Shown here: positions 45,637-55,572 of the stretch, one piece after another
How positions within the stretch are numbered: position 1 is the stretch's first letter
Layout of the letters: each line of letters begins with the position of its first letter
From: Mycolicibacterium aromaticivorans JS19b1 = JCM 16368
Lineage (GTDB): Bacteria; Actinomycetota; Actinomycetes; Mycobacteriales; Mycobacteriaceae
NCBI RefSeq assembly: GCF_000559085.1
Contig: NZ_JALN02000001.1
Location: forward strand, 2,170,001-2,234,000
DNA length: 64,000 nt
Reading direction: 5' to 3'
The notes under the pieces: generated by a model
Databases searched by the model: none
Told to the model about the DNA's origin: nothing
The model's input: only the letters and a program-made list of their open reading frames with translations
Translations under genes and position numbers: made by a program

Positions 45637-46962
45637 ATGAGTCGTCCGCCTGACACCAGTGGTGTAGCCGATGAGCTGCGACGTCGGCTAGGACTGTTCG
45701 ACGCGGTGGTGATCGGGCTCGGGTCGATGATCGGCGCCGGGATCTTCGCGGCCCTGGCCCCGGCCGCACACGCGGCCGGCTCCGGGCTGCTGCTGGGATT
45801 GGCGGTGGCCGCAGTGGTGGCCTACTGCAACGCGATCTCCTCGGCGCGGCTGGCCGCCCTCTACCCGGCCTCGGGCGGCACCTATGTGTATGGCCGGATG
45901 CGGCTGGGTGACTTCTGGGGTTATCTGGCGGGCTGGGGGTTTGTGGTCGGCAAGACCGCATCGTGTGCGGCGATGGCGCTGACCATCGGGTTCTATGCGT
46001 GGCCGGCGCACGCCCATGCAGTGGCCGTCGCGGCGGTGGTTGCGCTGACCGCAGTGAACTACGCCGGGATACAGAAGTCGGCCTGGCTCACCCGCGCGAT
46101 CGTCGCCGTCGTATTGGCGGTACTGACCGCCGTCGTTGTTGCCGCCTTCACCTCCGGGACCGCGGTCGCGGAGCGACTCGACATCGGTGCGGACGCATCG
46201 ATCGGCGGGGTACTGCAGGCGGCGGGCCTGCTGTTCTTCGCGTTCGCCGGATACGCCCGCATCGCCACGATGGGTGAGGAAGTCCGCGACCCGACCCGCA
46301 CCATCCCGCGTGCCATCCCACTAGCACTCGCCATCACGCTGGCCGTATACGCCATCGTGGCCGTCGCCGCGATCACCGTACTCGGACCGCAGCGGCTCGC
46401 GCAGGCCACGGCACCCTTGTCCGAGGCCGTGCAGGTCGCCGGCGTGCACTGGCTGGAGCCGGTGGTACGAGTAGGTGCCGCGGTCGCCGCGCTGGGCGCG
46501 CTGCTGGCACTCATTCTCGGGGTTTCCCGCACCACCCTGGCCATGGCCCGCGACCACCACCTACCGCACGCCCTGGCCGCCGTTCACCCAAAGTTCAAGG
46601 TGCCCCATCGCGCCGAACTCGCGGTCGGAGCGGTAGTGGCGGTGCTCGCGGCAACAGCGGATGTCCGTGGCGCGATCGGCTTTTCGTCCTTCGGCGTCCT
46701 GGTCTACTACACGATCGCTAACGCCTCGGCCTTCACCCTCGGCCCAGGCGAGGGCCGCCCGCCGCGCCTGATCCCGGTGGTGGGGGCGATTGGATGTGTG
46801 GTCCTGGCATTCGCGCTGCCGCTGTCCTCGGTGATCTCCGGAGCCGCGGTGCTCGGCATCGGGATCGCGGCCTACGGGGTGCGCCGCGTCATCACCCGCC
46901 GAACACGACAGGCCGGATCTGGCGATTCGCAACAACGCGCTCATCCACCAGAGTCTGGCTGA
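45637..46962 (+). CDS. APC-superfamily amino-acid/amine permease
   Basis: From the ATG at 45637 (AGGGAG seven bases upstream) the protein has 441 residues and about twelve helices. G-L-G-S-M-I-G-A-G-I-F is the family's helix-1 substrate motif, and a second conserved region is F-A-F-A-G-Y-A-R-I-A-T with G-E-E-V-R-D-P in helix 6 and the next loop. The substrate cannot be told from this. It precedes the broken doxX gene by 25 bp, probably as an operon controlled by PadR. No other amino-acid genes are close. Confidence 0.87.
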   Translation: MSRPPDTSGVADELRRRLGLFDAVVIGLGSMIGAGIFAALAPAAHAAGSGLLLGLAVAAVVAYCNAISSARLAALYPASGGTYVYGRMRLGDFWGYLAGWGFVVGKTASCAAMALTIGFYAWPAHAHAVAVAAVVALTAVNYAGIQKSAWLTRAIVAVVLAVLTAVVVAAFTSGTAVAERLDIGADASIGGVLQAAGLLFFAFAGYARIATMGEEVRDPTRTIPRAIPLALAITLAVYAIVAVAAITVLGPQRLAQATAPLSEAVQVAGVHWLEPVVRVGAAVAALGALLALILGVSRTTLAMARDHHLPHALAAVHPKFKVPHRAELAVGAVVAVLAATADVRGAIGFSSFGVLVYYTIANASAFTLGPGEGRPPRLIPVVGAIGCVVLAFALPLSSVISGAAVLGIGIAAYGVRRVITRRTRQAGSGDSQQRAHPPESG

Positions 46963-46987
46963 AAGGATCTGGAAGGAAGGACCATTC

Positions 46988-47495
46988 ATGGTCCATAACG
47001 TGCAGTGGCTCACCCGACTGACCATCACTGACGCGTCCCCAGCGGTGCTGCTCATCCGCCTCTATGTCGGGCTGGTATTCGCTTCCGAGGGAACCCTGAA
47101 ATTCCTGCGGCCCGACGAAGTCGGGATTGACCGCTTCGACAAGGCTGGCATTCCCGAACCCGCGTTCTTCGCCCAGCTCGACGGGGTGTTCGAGATCGCC
47201 TGCGGTGTACTCATTTTGGCCAGGCCTGCTGACCCGGCTGGCCGCCGTACCCATGATCATCAACATGCTCGGAGCACTGCTGATCACCAAGCTGCCCATC
47301 CTGTGGGGCGGCGCCCCGCTGTTTCATGCAGAAAGCGGTTGGTGGGACTTCATCCACGAATCCCGCGCCGACTTGGCCCAACTGTGCGGCAGCGTGTTCC
47401 TATTCGTCGTCGGCGCCGGTAGTTATTCGCTCGATGCCCGACTGGCCCGCACAAGCCTCAAACCGACCGCCGGCACCGGGTCCGCGCCCAACTGA
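46988..47495 (+). pseudogene. DoxX-family membrane protein gene, frameshifted
   Basis: The 5' part encodes L-L-I-R-L-Y-V-G-L-V-F-A-S-E-G and G-V-F-E-I-A-C-G-V-L-I-L-A, the start of a DoxX protein. Near 47221-47223 the frame shifts by one base and the next frame continues G-L-L-T-R-L-A-A-V-P-M-I-I-N and further helices up to the stop at 47495. One extra base in T-T-G-G-C-C-A-G-G explains it. The whole would be about 168 residues. Either a recent mutation or a sequencing error is possible. Confidence 0.75.
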
Positions 47496-47499
47496 ACGA

Positions 47500-47805
47500 C
47501 TACACGCCCTTGTCGCCGAGGACTTCCCGAGCTAGCTCTTCTAGGGCCTTGCGGTCCTCGCGCAGCGCGCGCCTCCCAGCCTGCGTCACCCGATAGACCC
47601 GTCGGGTCCGGCCGTCGACGATCCGCTGTTTGGAGCTGAGCAGCCCGTCGGCCTCCATCCGATGCAACGTCGGATACAGCGTGCCCGGGCTGATGTCGTA
47701 GCCGTGACGGGCAAGCTCCTCGGTGATCCACGCACCGTGAACCCCATGCTCAGCAGCATGATGCAAAATGTGCAACCGAACTGCGCCACGCTGGAACTCA
47801 CGCAT
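47500..47805 (-). CDS. PadR-family transcriptional regulator
   Basis: A 101-residue winged-helix protein with the family pattern G-A-W-I-T-E-E-L and S-P-G-T-L-Y-P-T-L-H-R-M-E-x-x-G-L-L, followed by a short C-terminal helix for dimer formation (PadR-s2 size). It converges with the doxX-like gene, leaving 4 bp between them. A CCGATATCGG palindrome 30 bp upstream suggests autoregulation, and the same site lies before the permease. The ligand is unknown. Confidence 0.88.
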   Translation of the reverse strand: MREFQRGAVRLHILHHAAEHGVHGAWITEELARHGYDISPGTLYPTLHRMEADGLLSSKQRIVDGRTRRVYRVTQAGRRALREDRKALEELAREVLGDKGV

Positions 47806-47834
47806 CTATCAACCTCGCTCCCGAAGTGACGAAA

Positions 47835-47844
47835 CCGATATCGG
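47835..47844 (-). promoter_or_regulatory. Candidate PadR operator before padR
   Basis: Perfect 10-bp palindrome CCGATATCGG, 30 bp before the padR ATG and identical to 45587-45596. AT-type palindromes of this kind are typical PadR targets. Confidence 0.65.
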
Positions 47845-48190
47845 CATGCGAAATCTTATCTCACGAAAAGCGCCCGATCATCGCGAACGCCCGGCCGGGC
47901 ATCTACCGCGGTTTCCCGCGCAGCCCCGCACTTGGTCGTCACCGCGAGCAGTCCAACCGCCGCAGAGTGAGCAATCCGGATCTGCATTCGCACTAGCCCA
48001 AGCGACATGCGGATCACCGTAGCCGCGAGACTCCGGCGGTCCTGATCAGATCAGTGGCTGGCTGGCCGAGGTGCGTGCGTGGGTATGAACCAATCCTAAT
48101 CAGGAACACCATGCCACCGAGCTGTTCCCAGTTAGGAGAAATCGTGCCCGTCCGCCCTAACGGGGCACAGTCCTGCACACTCCAACCGAA
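47845..48190. other. Right-end non-coding part of the tadA element
   Basis: No supported gene. A hairpin GTGCCCGT...ACGGGGCAC (48144-48168, one bulge) lies 23 bp inside the element end and could be a terminator or recombination-associated structure. Confidence 0.5.
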
Positions 48191-48200
48191 CCCCAGATAA
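48191..48200 (-). repeat. Right terminal repeat of the tadA element
   Basis: CCCCAGATAA; its complement TTATCTGGGG matches the left end (34149-34158) at nine of ten bases. The GAC flank follows directly. Confidence 0.82.
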
Positions 48201-49187
48201 GACCGCCGCGGCCAGTTGACTGTGCAACGCCGCGCGGTCCAGACCGCCCAGCGCCGCGAGAGCTTCCAGCCGGGCGGGCACCTCGGCCGGGCTGTTGGCG
48301 TGCACCGTCCCGGCCCCGCCGTCGTGGCCGGTGTTCAGAGCGGTCAGCAGGTCGACCACCTCGGCGCCGCGCACCTCCCCGACGACGATCCGATCCGGCC
48401 GCATCCGCAGGGCCTGACGGACCAGCTGCCGCATCGTGACCTCGCCGGCGCCCTCCACATTGGCGGCCCGCGCCACCAGCCGCACCAGGTGGGGGTGGCT
48501 GGGCGCCAGTTCGGGCGCATCTTCGACGCACACGATCCGCTCGCCGCCGTCGACCGCTCCGAGCGCAGCGGCCAACAGAGTCGTCTTGCCAGCGCCCGTA
48601 CCACCGGAGATGAGGAACGCCAACCGGGCGTCGATGATGCCGGTGAGCACTTCGGCGGCGTCCGGCGCGATCGCCCCCGCCGCGATCAGGGCGGCGAGAT
48701 CCTGGGTCGCAGGCCGCAACACCCGCAGGGACAAGCAGGTGCCCGCGACGGCGACCGGCGGCAGCACGGCGTGCAGACGCACCGAGAACTCGCCGGTCCC
48801 GACCCCGGTGAGCTGCCCGTCGACCCAGGGCTGCGCGTCGTCCAGTCGTCGCCCTGCAGCCACGGCGAGCCGCTGCGCCAGCCGGCGCACGGCGGCTTCA
48901 TCGGCGAAGCGGACCGCGGCCGGGCGCAGGCCGGTGCCGTCGTCGACCCACACCGCGTCGGGGGCGGTCACCAGAACGTCGGTCGTTCCCGGTGCACGCA
49001 GCAACGGCTCGAGCGGCCCAGCCCCGGTGAGCTCGGTCTGCAGCACCTGCAGATTGGTCAGGACCTCGGTGTCGCCGAGCATTCCCCCGGATTCGGCACG
49101 GATGGCGGCCGCGACTGCCGCCGGCCGCAAAGACGAGGACTCGGCAGCCAGTCGCTCGCGGACCCGTTCCACCAACGACGCGTTCAT
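48201..49187 (-). pseudogene. tadA: tadA/cpaF-type secretion ATPase gene, 5' fragment
   Basis: Contains 329 codons of a TadA ATPase (Rv3659c family): Walker A G-G-T-G-A-G-K-T, the acidic Walker B region V-C-V-E-D-A, and the [10 protein letters not shown] segment. The reading frame enters the mobile element and ends at 48132 after 22 foreign residues, so a 351-residue protein lacking the normal 60-residue C-terminus could be made. The ATG overlaps the ssd stop (ATGA). The missing end is at 33963-34145. Loss of the C-terminal domain probably disables hexamer function. Confidence 0.9.
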
Positions 49188-50251
49188 GCCGCGCGCACCT
49201 GTCCGCCGACGGTCAGGAACTCGAGCACTGTTCGGGCCGCCGCAGCGAGCGGAGAACGCCGCCGCAGCCGCAGGCCACCGCGCTCCAGCCGTTCGGCAAG
49301 CATCGGCTCGGGCCGCATGGCCGCCAGAAGTGGCAGGTCCGCGACCTCGGCCGCCTCCGCGGCTCGCAATCCGCTGGGGGCCGGACCGCGCACCACCAGG
49401 CCGACGTTTGGGTTGATCCCGCGCAACACCGGCGCCAGGGCCGCAGCCGCCGCGACGCCCCGGACGTCGCAGCTGGTGATCATCACCACCAGGTCGGCAC
49501 TGTCCAGTGCGGAAGTGACCGCCGCAGTCATTCGCCGCGGCAGATCGCAGATCACCAGAACTCCGCCGCGTCGCCCGGCATCGACAACTGCCTCGACCGC
49601 CCCCGCTTCCACCTCATGGCCGTGCCGATCGCCGGACAACACGCTGACACCGTGGTGCCTCGGCAGCGCATCCCGCACCGCACTCCAGGCCAAACGACCG
49701 CCCTGCAGGCTCAGGTCGGGCCACCGCAACCCCGGCACGGCCTCACTTCCGATCACGAGATCGATCCCGCCGCCCCACGGATCAAGGTCGACCAGCAGCG
49801 ACGACGACGCCACCTGCGCCAGCGCCGTCGCGAACGTCGAAGCGCCTGCGCCGCCCCGGCCGCCGGTCACGGCGATCACCCGCCCGGTTCGCGGGCCATC
49901 GCGAACCGCCTCGGCGGCGTCAGAGAGATGTCGCACGAGCTCGGCGTCTTGGGCGGGAAGTGTGCAAACCTGTTGAGCGCCAACGGCCATCGCCGCGGCC
50001 CAAACGGGTCCATGCGGGTCGGTCGGGCAGATCAGGATCACCCCGTCACGCCTGGGCAGACCGTCTCGCTCGCAGCTTCTGGCCGCATTCTCATCGAGGA
50101 TGACAGCGACGGCGGCCGACCATGCCTTGCGAGTGAGCGGCGCACAACCGGCCATCGGACGCAGACCCACCGCGGCCGCGACACGCTCGGCCTGTTCGCG
50201 TAACTCGGTGTCGCCGGCGAGGACGAGAACGACACCCGGATTGCTGCTCAC
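49184..50251 (-). CDS. ssd: CpaE/MinD-like ATPase of the Flp cluster (Ssd)
   Basis: A 355-residue protein: a receiver-like N-terminal region, then a MinD/ParA-type ATPase with the deviant Walker A G-G-R-G-G-A-G-A-S-T (about residue 130) and the switch-like L-L-V-D-L-D-P-W. It equals Rv3660c, called septum-site-determining protein Ssd, whose excess blocks septation in mycobacteria. In Tad systems CpaE positions the pilus. It is the first gene of the minus-strand cluster and is intact; the 6C small RNA gene lies upstream on the same strand. Confidence 0.86.
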   Translation of the reverse strand: MSSNPGVVLVLAGDTELREQAERVAAAVGLRPMAGCAPLTRKAWSAAVAVILDENAARSCERDGLPRRDGVILICPTDPHGPVWAAAMAVGAQQVCTLPAQDAELVRHLSDAAEAVRDGPRTGRVIAVTGGRGGAGASTFATALAQVASSSLLVDLDPWGGGIDLVIGSEAVPGLRWPDLSLQGGRLAWSAVRDALPRHHGVSVLSGDRHGHEVEAGAVEAVVDAGRRGGVLVICDLPRRMTAAVTSALDSADLVVMITSCDVRGVAAAAALAPVLRGINPNVGLVVRGPAPSGLRAAEAAEVADLPLLAAMRPEPMLAERLERGGLRLRRRSPLAAAARTVLEFLTVGGQVRAA

Positions 50252-50407
50252 GACGCAAGCGTCGGCGGCGCGGCGTGCCTACACCAGTCGCCATCGACGG
50301 ATCTGTGGATGAACGCGGATCTGGGGAGTGACTACCGACACCGAGACAGCGCACGAGTGATCCCGGCAACGTTTCTCAAGTTTGCCGGAACCATCGGGAG
50401 TTTTTTG

Positions 50408-50508
50408 TCCGGAAAAGGGACGACCCCCGCCAGGGGGGGAGGAGGCGGAGGTCGTCGTGTATCAGCCCCGGGGGGTCGGGCTGATGCACACCCGGCATAA
50501 GCCGAGTA
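50408..50508 (-). ncRNA. 6C-type small RNA (B11/ncRv13660c family)
   Basis: On the minus strand two hairpins with C-rich loops follow each other. ATCAGCCC/GGGGCTGAT (complement of 50461-50485) encloses six Cs, and ACGACC...GGTCGT-like arms (50420-50455) enclose seven Cs. TTTT follows, as in an intrinsic terminator. TATAGT (complement of 50515-50520) is a good -10 element. Position between ssd and the HAD gene matches the 6C RNA B11 of M. tuberculosis. 6C RNAs pair through their C loops with G-rich mRNA starts. Ends are approximate. Confidence 0.85.
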
Positions 50509-50661
50509 ATAGTCACTATACACACGACGAACCGGAGTCGCGCAAGTGTTGCTATCACTTCGAAACCATGTATTCGCTGTGAAAATGCAGGGTGCGACAC
50601 GTGGCTTGGCCTGCCACTTTGTCCGCGCCCGCGAACCGCGCCATCCCCCGCGCCTATCCTG

Positions 50662-51525
50662 ATGAGCGTGACCGACCCTGCCTCGGCCGCCGACCAGCTA
50701 ATCCACGTTCGGCCGGAGCCCGCGACTGGGCTCAACTCTCGGACGGCGGCGTTCTTCGACCTCGACAAGACCGTCATTGCCAAGTCAAGCACGTTGGCTT
50801 TCAGCAAACCCTTCTTCGATCAGGGTCTACTCAACCGGCGAGCCGTCCTGAAGTCGAGTTATGCGCAGTTCCTCTTCCTGATGTCCGGCGCCGATCACGA
50901 CCAGATGGACCGGATGCGCTCCTACGTCACCGCGATGTGCGCAGGCTGGGATGTCGAACAGGTGAGGGCCATCGTCACCGAGACGCTCCATGACATCGTC
51001 GACCCCCTGGTCTTTGCGGAAGCTGCGGAACTGATCGCGGACCACCGGTTGTGCGGTCGCGACGTTGTGATCGTCTCGGCCTCGGGTGAGGAGATCGTCG
51101 CCCCGATCGCGCGCGCACTCGGCGCCACCCACGCCATGGGCACCCGGATGGTCATCGAGGACGGCAAGTACACCGGCGAGGTTGCCTTCTACTGCTATGG
51201 CGAGGGAAAAGCCGCGGCCGTTCGCGAACTGGCCGCGCTGGAGGGGTACGCCCTCGAGCACTGCTACGCATACTCCGATTCGATCACCGACTTGCCGATG
51301 CTGAGGTCGGTCGGCCACCCGACCGTCGTCAATCCCGACCGCGCGTTGCGCAAGGAAGCCACCACACAGGGCTGGCCGGTGCAGACGTTCCTGCGCCCGG
51401 TGCCGTTGCGCGACAGGATCCCTGCGCCGTCTGGCGCGGCGGTGGCGACGACGGCCGCGTTGGGAATCAGCGCGCTGGCCGCCGGCGCACTGACCTACTC
51501 GGTGCTACGCCGGTTGTCGTTCTAA
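50662..51525 (+). CDS. HAD-superfamily phosphatase, SerB-like, with C-terminal membrane helix (Rv3661 family)
   Basis: A 287-residue protein. HAD motif I is F-F-D-L-D-K-T, motif II S-A-S in V-I-V-S-A-S-G, motif III K in G-E-G-K-A, and motif IV D-S-I-T-D-L-P-M-L, so it should be catalytically active on a phosphate ester. This is the HAD-IB group that includes phosphoserine phosphatases. The C-terminal 30 residues form a hydrophobic helix (T-T-A-A-L-G-I-S-A-L-A-A-G-A), suggesting membrane attachment. The substrate is unknown. It is divergent from the 6C RNA. Confidence 0.85.
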   Translation: MSVTDPASAADQLIHVRPEPATGLNSRTAAFFDLDKTVIAKSSTLAFSKPFFDQGLLNRRAVLKSSYAQFLFLMSGADHDQMDRMRSYVTAMCAGWDVEQVRAIVTETLHDIVDPLVFAEAAELIADHRLCGRDVVIVSASGEEIVAPIARALGATHAMGTRMVIEDGKYTGEVAFYCYGEGKAAAVRELAALEGYALEHCYAYSDSITDLPMLRSVGHPTVVNPDRALRKEATTQGWPVQTFLRPVPLRDRIPAPSGAAVATTAALGISALAAGALTYSVLRRLSF

Positions 51526-51898
51526 ACGCATCCAATTCGTTGCCGACTAGCCCCTTGCTGTGACCGTGGTCACGGAGTACAAAGGAAGGCACGGACGCCT
51601 GGCAAGGCCAAGATAGCGCCAGAAGAGAAGGCGATATCTCCCGAGCCGAGCGGCCCAGCACGGTTCCCGGCACCCACGCGGAGCACGCCGCGATAATGGC
51701 AGAAGTGTTGCGGGCCTGCGTAATTGCGAAGAGCGGACGGACAGAACGATCCCTTGGGTGGGGTTGTAAACGAAGCGCATCGCAAGACCGCCGAGGCCAA
51801 CCCACGCAGCCCACCTGGCACGCTTGGTAACCGAGAAACCGTGCTAGCGGGCGGCGAGCCGAAGAGATTCGGATCGTCGCCCGCTTCGCTGTCCAGGC
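51526..51898. other. Convergent intergenic region without a gene
   Basis: This 373-bp gap lies between the 3' ends of the HAD gene and the Fic-like gene. Open frames here are short and unsupported. No clear repeat or RNA gene is seen. Confidence 0.5.
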
Positions 51899-52645
51899 CT
51901 ACTTGGCAGCTGCGTCCGCGATCGACATCGCCTCTCGCGCACCATCTTCGAACGCTTGGCACGACATCAGCAGCCAGGCCCCGACGGCTGGGGGGTCGCC
52001 CGTCGCGAACGCCTGGGCGCGGTCCCGGTACTCGTCGGCGCGGCGCATCCAGTACACCTCCGGCACCCCCAGCCCGTGCGGGTCCAGACCCGTCGCCATG
52101 GTCACGAGCCGCGACACCGCGCGTGCCACCACCCCGTCCCCGGGGCCGAACGGCGCCAGCGCGAGCAACTCGCCGTGGGCGACGGCGGCCAGCACCGGCG
52201 CGGGTGCCGAGCTGCGGCCGGTGGTCAGCCGGGTGACCAGATCCAGCCGCGCAGCCACCTCCGGATTCTGGCGGGGCCGGCCAAGAAGGTCCCCGTCGAC
52301 CAGGTCGGCCGCGGCCAGCGCGTGCAGCCGCGCCAGCGCTTGCAGAGGGGCGCGCTGCCACACCCCGACCAGGTTGGTGGTTCCACCCTCCAACGCCTGG
52401 CCGACGCGCAGCGCTCCGGCCAGCACCGGATCGTTGGGCTCGGTACCCGAGGCATCCAGTTGCACGGCGCCGCCGTCGAGGGCTGACGACGAGCGCGCCC
52501 CGCGGATGGCTGACTCGGCCGCGGTCACCGGCCAGTTCCGAAGATTGGTGCGATGCCGGTGCGCCTTGGCCAACGCATCCCGGGCGGCCTCGGCGGCGTC
52601 GGCCACTCCGGGCAGGGTCATCAGCGGGGCCAGGACATCACTCAC
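51899..52645 (-). CDS. Rv3662c-family protein with degenerate Fic-like motif
   Basis: A 248-residue cytosolic protein. It contains A-A-E-S-A-I-R-G-A-R-S-S-S-A-L-D-G, similar to the N-terminal inhibitory-helix region of Fic proteins, and L-A-P-F-G-P-G-D-G-V-V-A-R-A-V, which aligns with the Fic signature H-P-F-x-x-G-N-G-R-x-x-R. The catalytic His would be Ala and the Asn would be Asp, so AMP transfer is unlikely. By position it is Rv3662c. In M. tuberculosis a dpp peptide-transport operon follows; here acs is next instead. The Fic link is my own reading and needs structural comparison. Confidence 0.68.
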   Translation of the reverse strand: MSDVLAPLMTLPGVADAAEAARDALAKAHRHRTNLRNWPVTAAESAIRGARSSSALDGGAVQLDASGTEPNDPVLAGALRVGQALEGGTTNLVGVWQRAPLQALARLHALAAADLVDGDLLGRPRQNPEVAARLDLVTRLTTGRSSAPAPVLAAVAHGELLALAPFGPGDGVVARAVSRLVTMATGLDPHGLGVPEVYWMRRADEYRDRAQAFATGDPPAVGAWLLMSCQAFEDGAREAMSIADAAAK

Positions 52646-52745
52646 GTTCGGTCACGCTATCCGATCCCCAGCTGCCGTTCGGCGCGCGGCAGTAACCGCC
52701 CGCCGACGATTGTGACGTGCCAACTCCGATGCAACCTTCGGTGAC

Positions 52746-52751
52746 TACGCT
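52746..52751 (+). promoter_or_regulatory. -10-like hexamer TACGCT, probable leaderless acs start
   Basis: TACGCT lies seven bases before the acs ATG (52759), which lacks a Shine-Dalgarno sequence. Confidence 0.45.
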
Positions 52752-52758
52752 CACAGAC

Positions 52759-54717
<1,959 letters not shown>

Positions 54718-54718
54718 G

Positions 54719-55429
54719 TCAGCCGACGTCGGCTGTCGGGACGAACCCGGTGCCGGGCCGGTTCTTGCCCGCGACGTCGCCCAGGATCGCGTTGATCGAC
54801 ATCGTCACCGCGGGTGTGTGCAACGGAATGAACTTGACCACGCAGGTGGGCAGGTCTTCGCTGAACGCGCCGTGGATCATGCCGACCAGCTTGTTGTTCA
54901 CCGTGACAGGCGCACCGGAATCGCCCGGCTGGCCGCACACCTGGTTGATGATCGTGCCCGGATCCTGGCCGGGACCCCAGGTGACTCCGCACGAGTAGCC
55001 GGTGGTGCGGCCGAGCTTGCAGGCGACCTCGCCAAACGTCGGGTCTGGACCGATGCCGTCGATGACAAAGCCCTTGTAGTTCGAGATCGGCTGCACCTTG
55101 GCCGGGTCGAACCGGATCACCGCGTAGTCGAGGCCGTCGTTGCCGGCGACCATGGTGCCGATCACGCCGTCGGCGGGCCGGTCCTCGGAGGCGACCTGAG
55201 CACCGGGGCCACCGCAATGTGCGGACGTGAAGCCGATCAACGCACCGGTGTTGTCGTTGCCAATGGACGTCAGCGTGCAGTACGTGTCGCCGTTGACGAC
55301 GATGCCCGCCCCACCGCCCATCGGTAACTTGCCGTCGGCCGCCGCGACCGGTGCCACGCCGGCGATCAGGGCGACAAGGGCCATCGACGCGGCCCCCGCG
55401 ATCAGGCGTACACGCTGCGCGGTCGTCAC
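54719..55429 (-). CDS. Secreted trypsin-like serine protease (Rv3668c family)
   Basis: From the GTG at 55429 (GGAGG six bases upstream) the protein has 236 residues. The N-terminus is a Sec signal peptide with a hydrophobic core (S-M-A-L-V-A-L-I-A-G-V-A) and an A-A-A cleavage region near residue 30. The catalytic triad is visible: H in F-T-S-A-H-C, D in G-L-D-Y-A-V, and S in G-Q-P-G-D-S-G-A-P. Several cysteines suggest disulfides (A-H-C, Y-S-C-G, Q-V-C-G). It is convergent with acs, one base apart. The substrate is unknown. Confidence 0.88.
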   Translation of the reverse strand: MTTAQRVRLIAGAASMALVALIAGVAPVAAADGKLPMGGGAGIVVNGDTYCTLTSIGNDNTGALIGFTSAHCGGPGAQVASEDRPADGVIGTMVAGNDGLDYAVIRFDPAKVQPISNYKGFVIDGIGPDPTFGEVACKLGRTTGYSCGVTWGPGQDPGTIINQVCGQPGDSGAPVTVNNKLVGMIHGAFSEDLPTCVVKFIPLHTPAVTMSINAILGDVAGKNRPGTGFVPTADVG

Positions 55430-55572
55430 TGGCAACCTCCATTCACCGTCCGCCCCGACAGCGCGAGTCTAGCTTGATCACACCCGTACCTTGCGTAACA
55501 GCTCAGTGGGTATCCCCGCTCCGGGCGCGGCATGGCAACATGAACCGCGACGACAGAAGTTGGAGGACAGCC

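Larger units (their letters stand above)
34146..48200 (+). mobile_element. 14.06-kb Tn554-like element with metal and regulator cargo inside tadA
   Basis: The element begins CAGTTATCAGGGG and ends CCCCAGATAA, flanked by GAC direct repeats (34143-34145 and 48201-48203). Its ends match those of the flp element in the outer bases TTATC(T/A)GG. It carries an XRE-ImmA pair, a tnpA-tnpB-tnpC set, one unknown gene, an ArsR-ArsC/multicopper-oxidase operon, a second oxidase, an APC permease, a frameshifted DoxX and PadR. Removing it and one GAC rebuilds tadA in frame. Confidence 0.88.
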
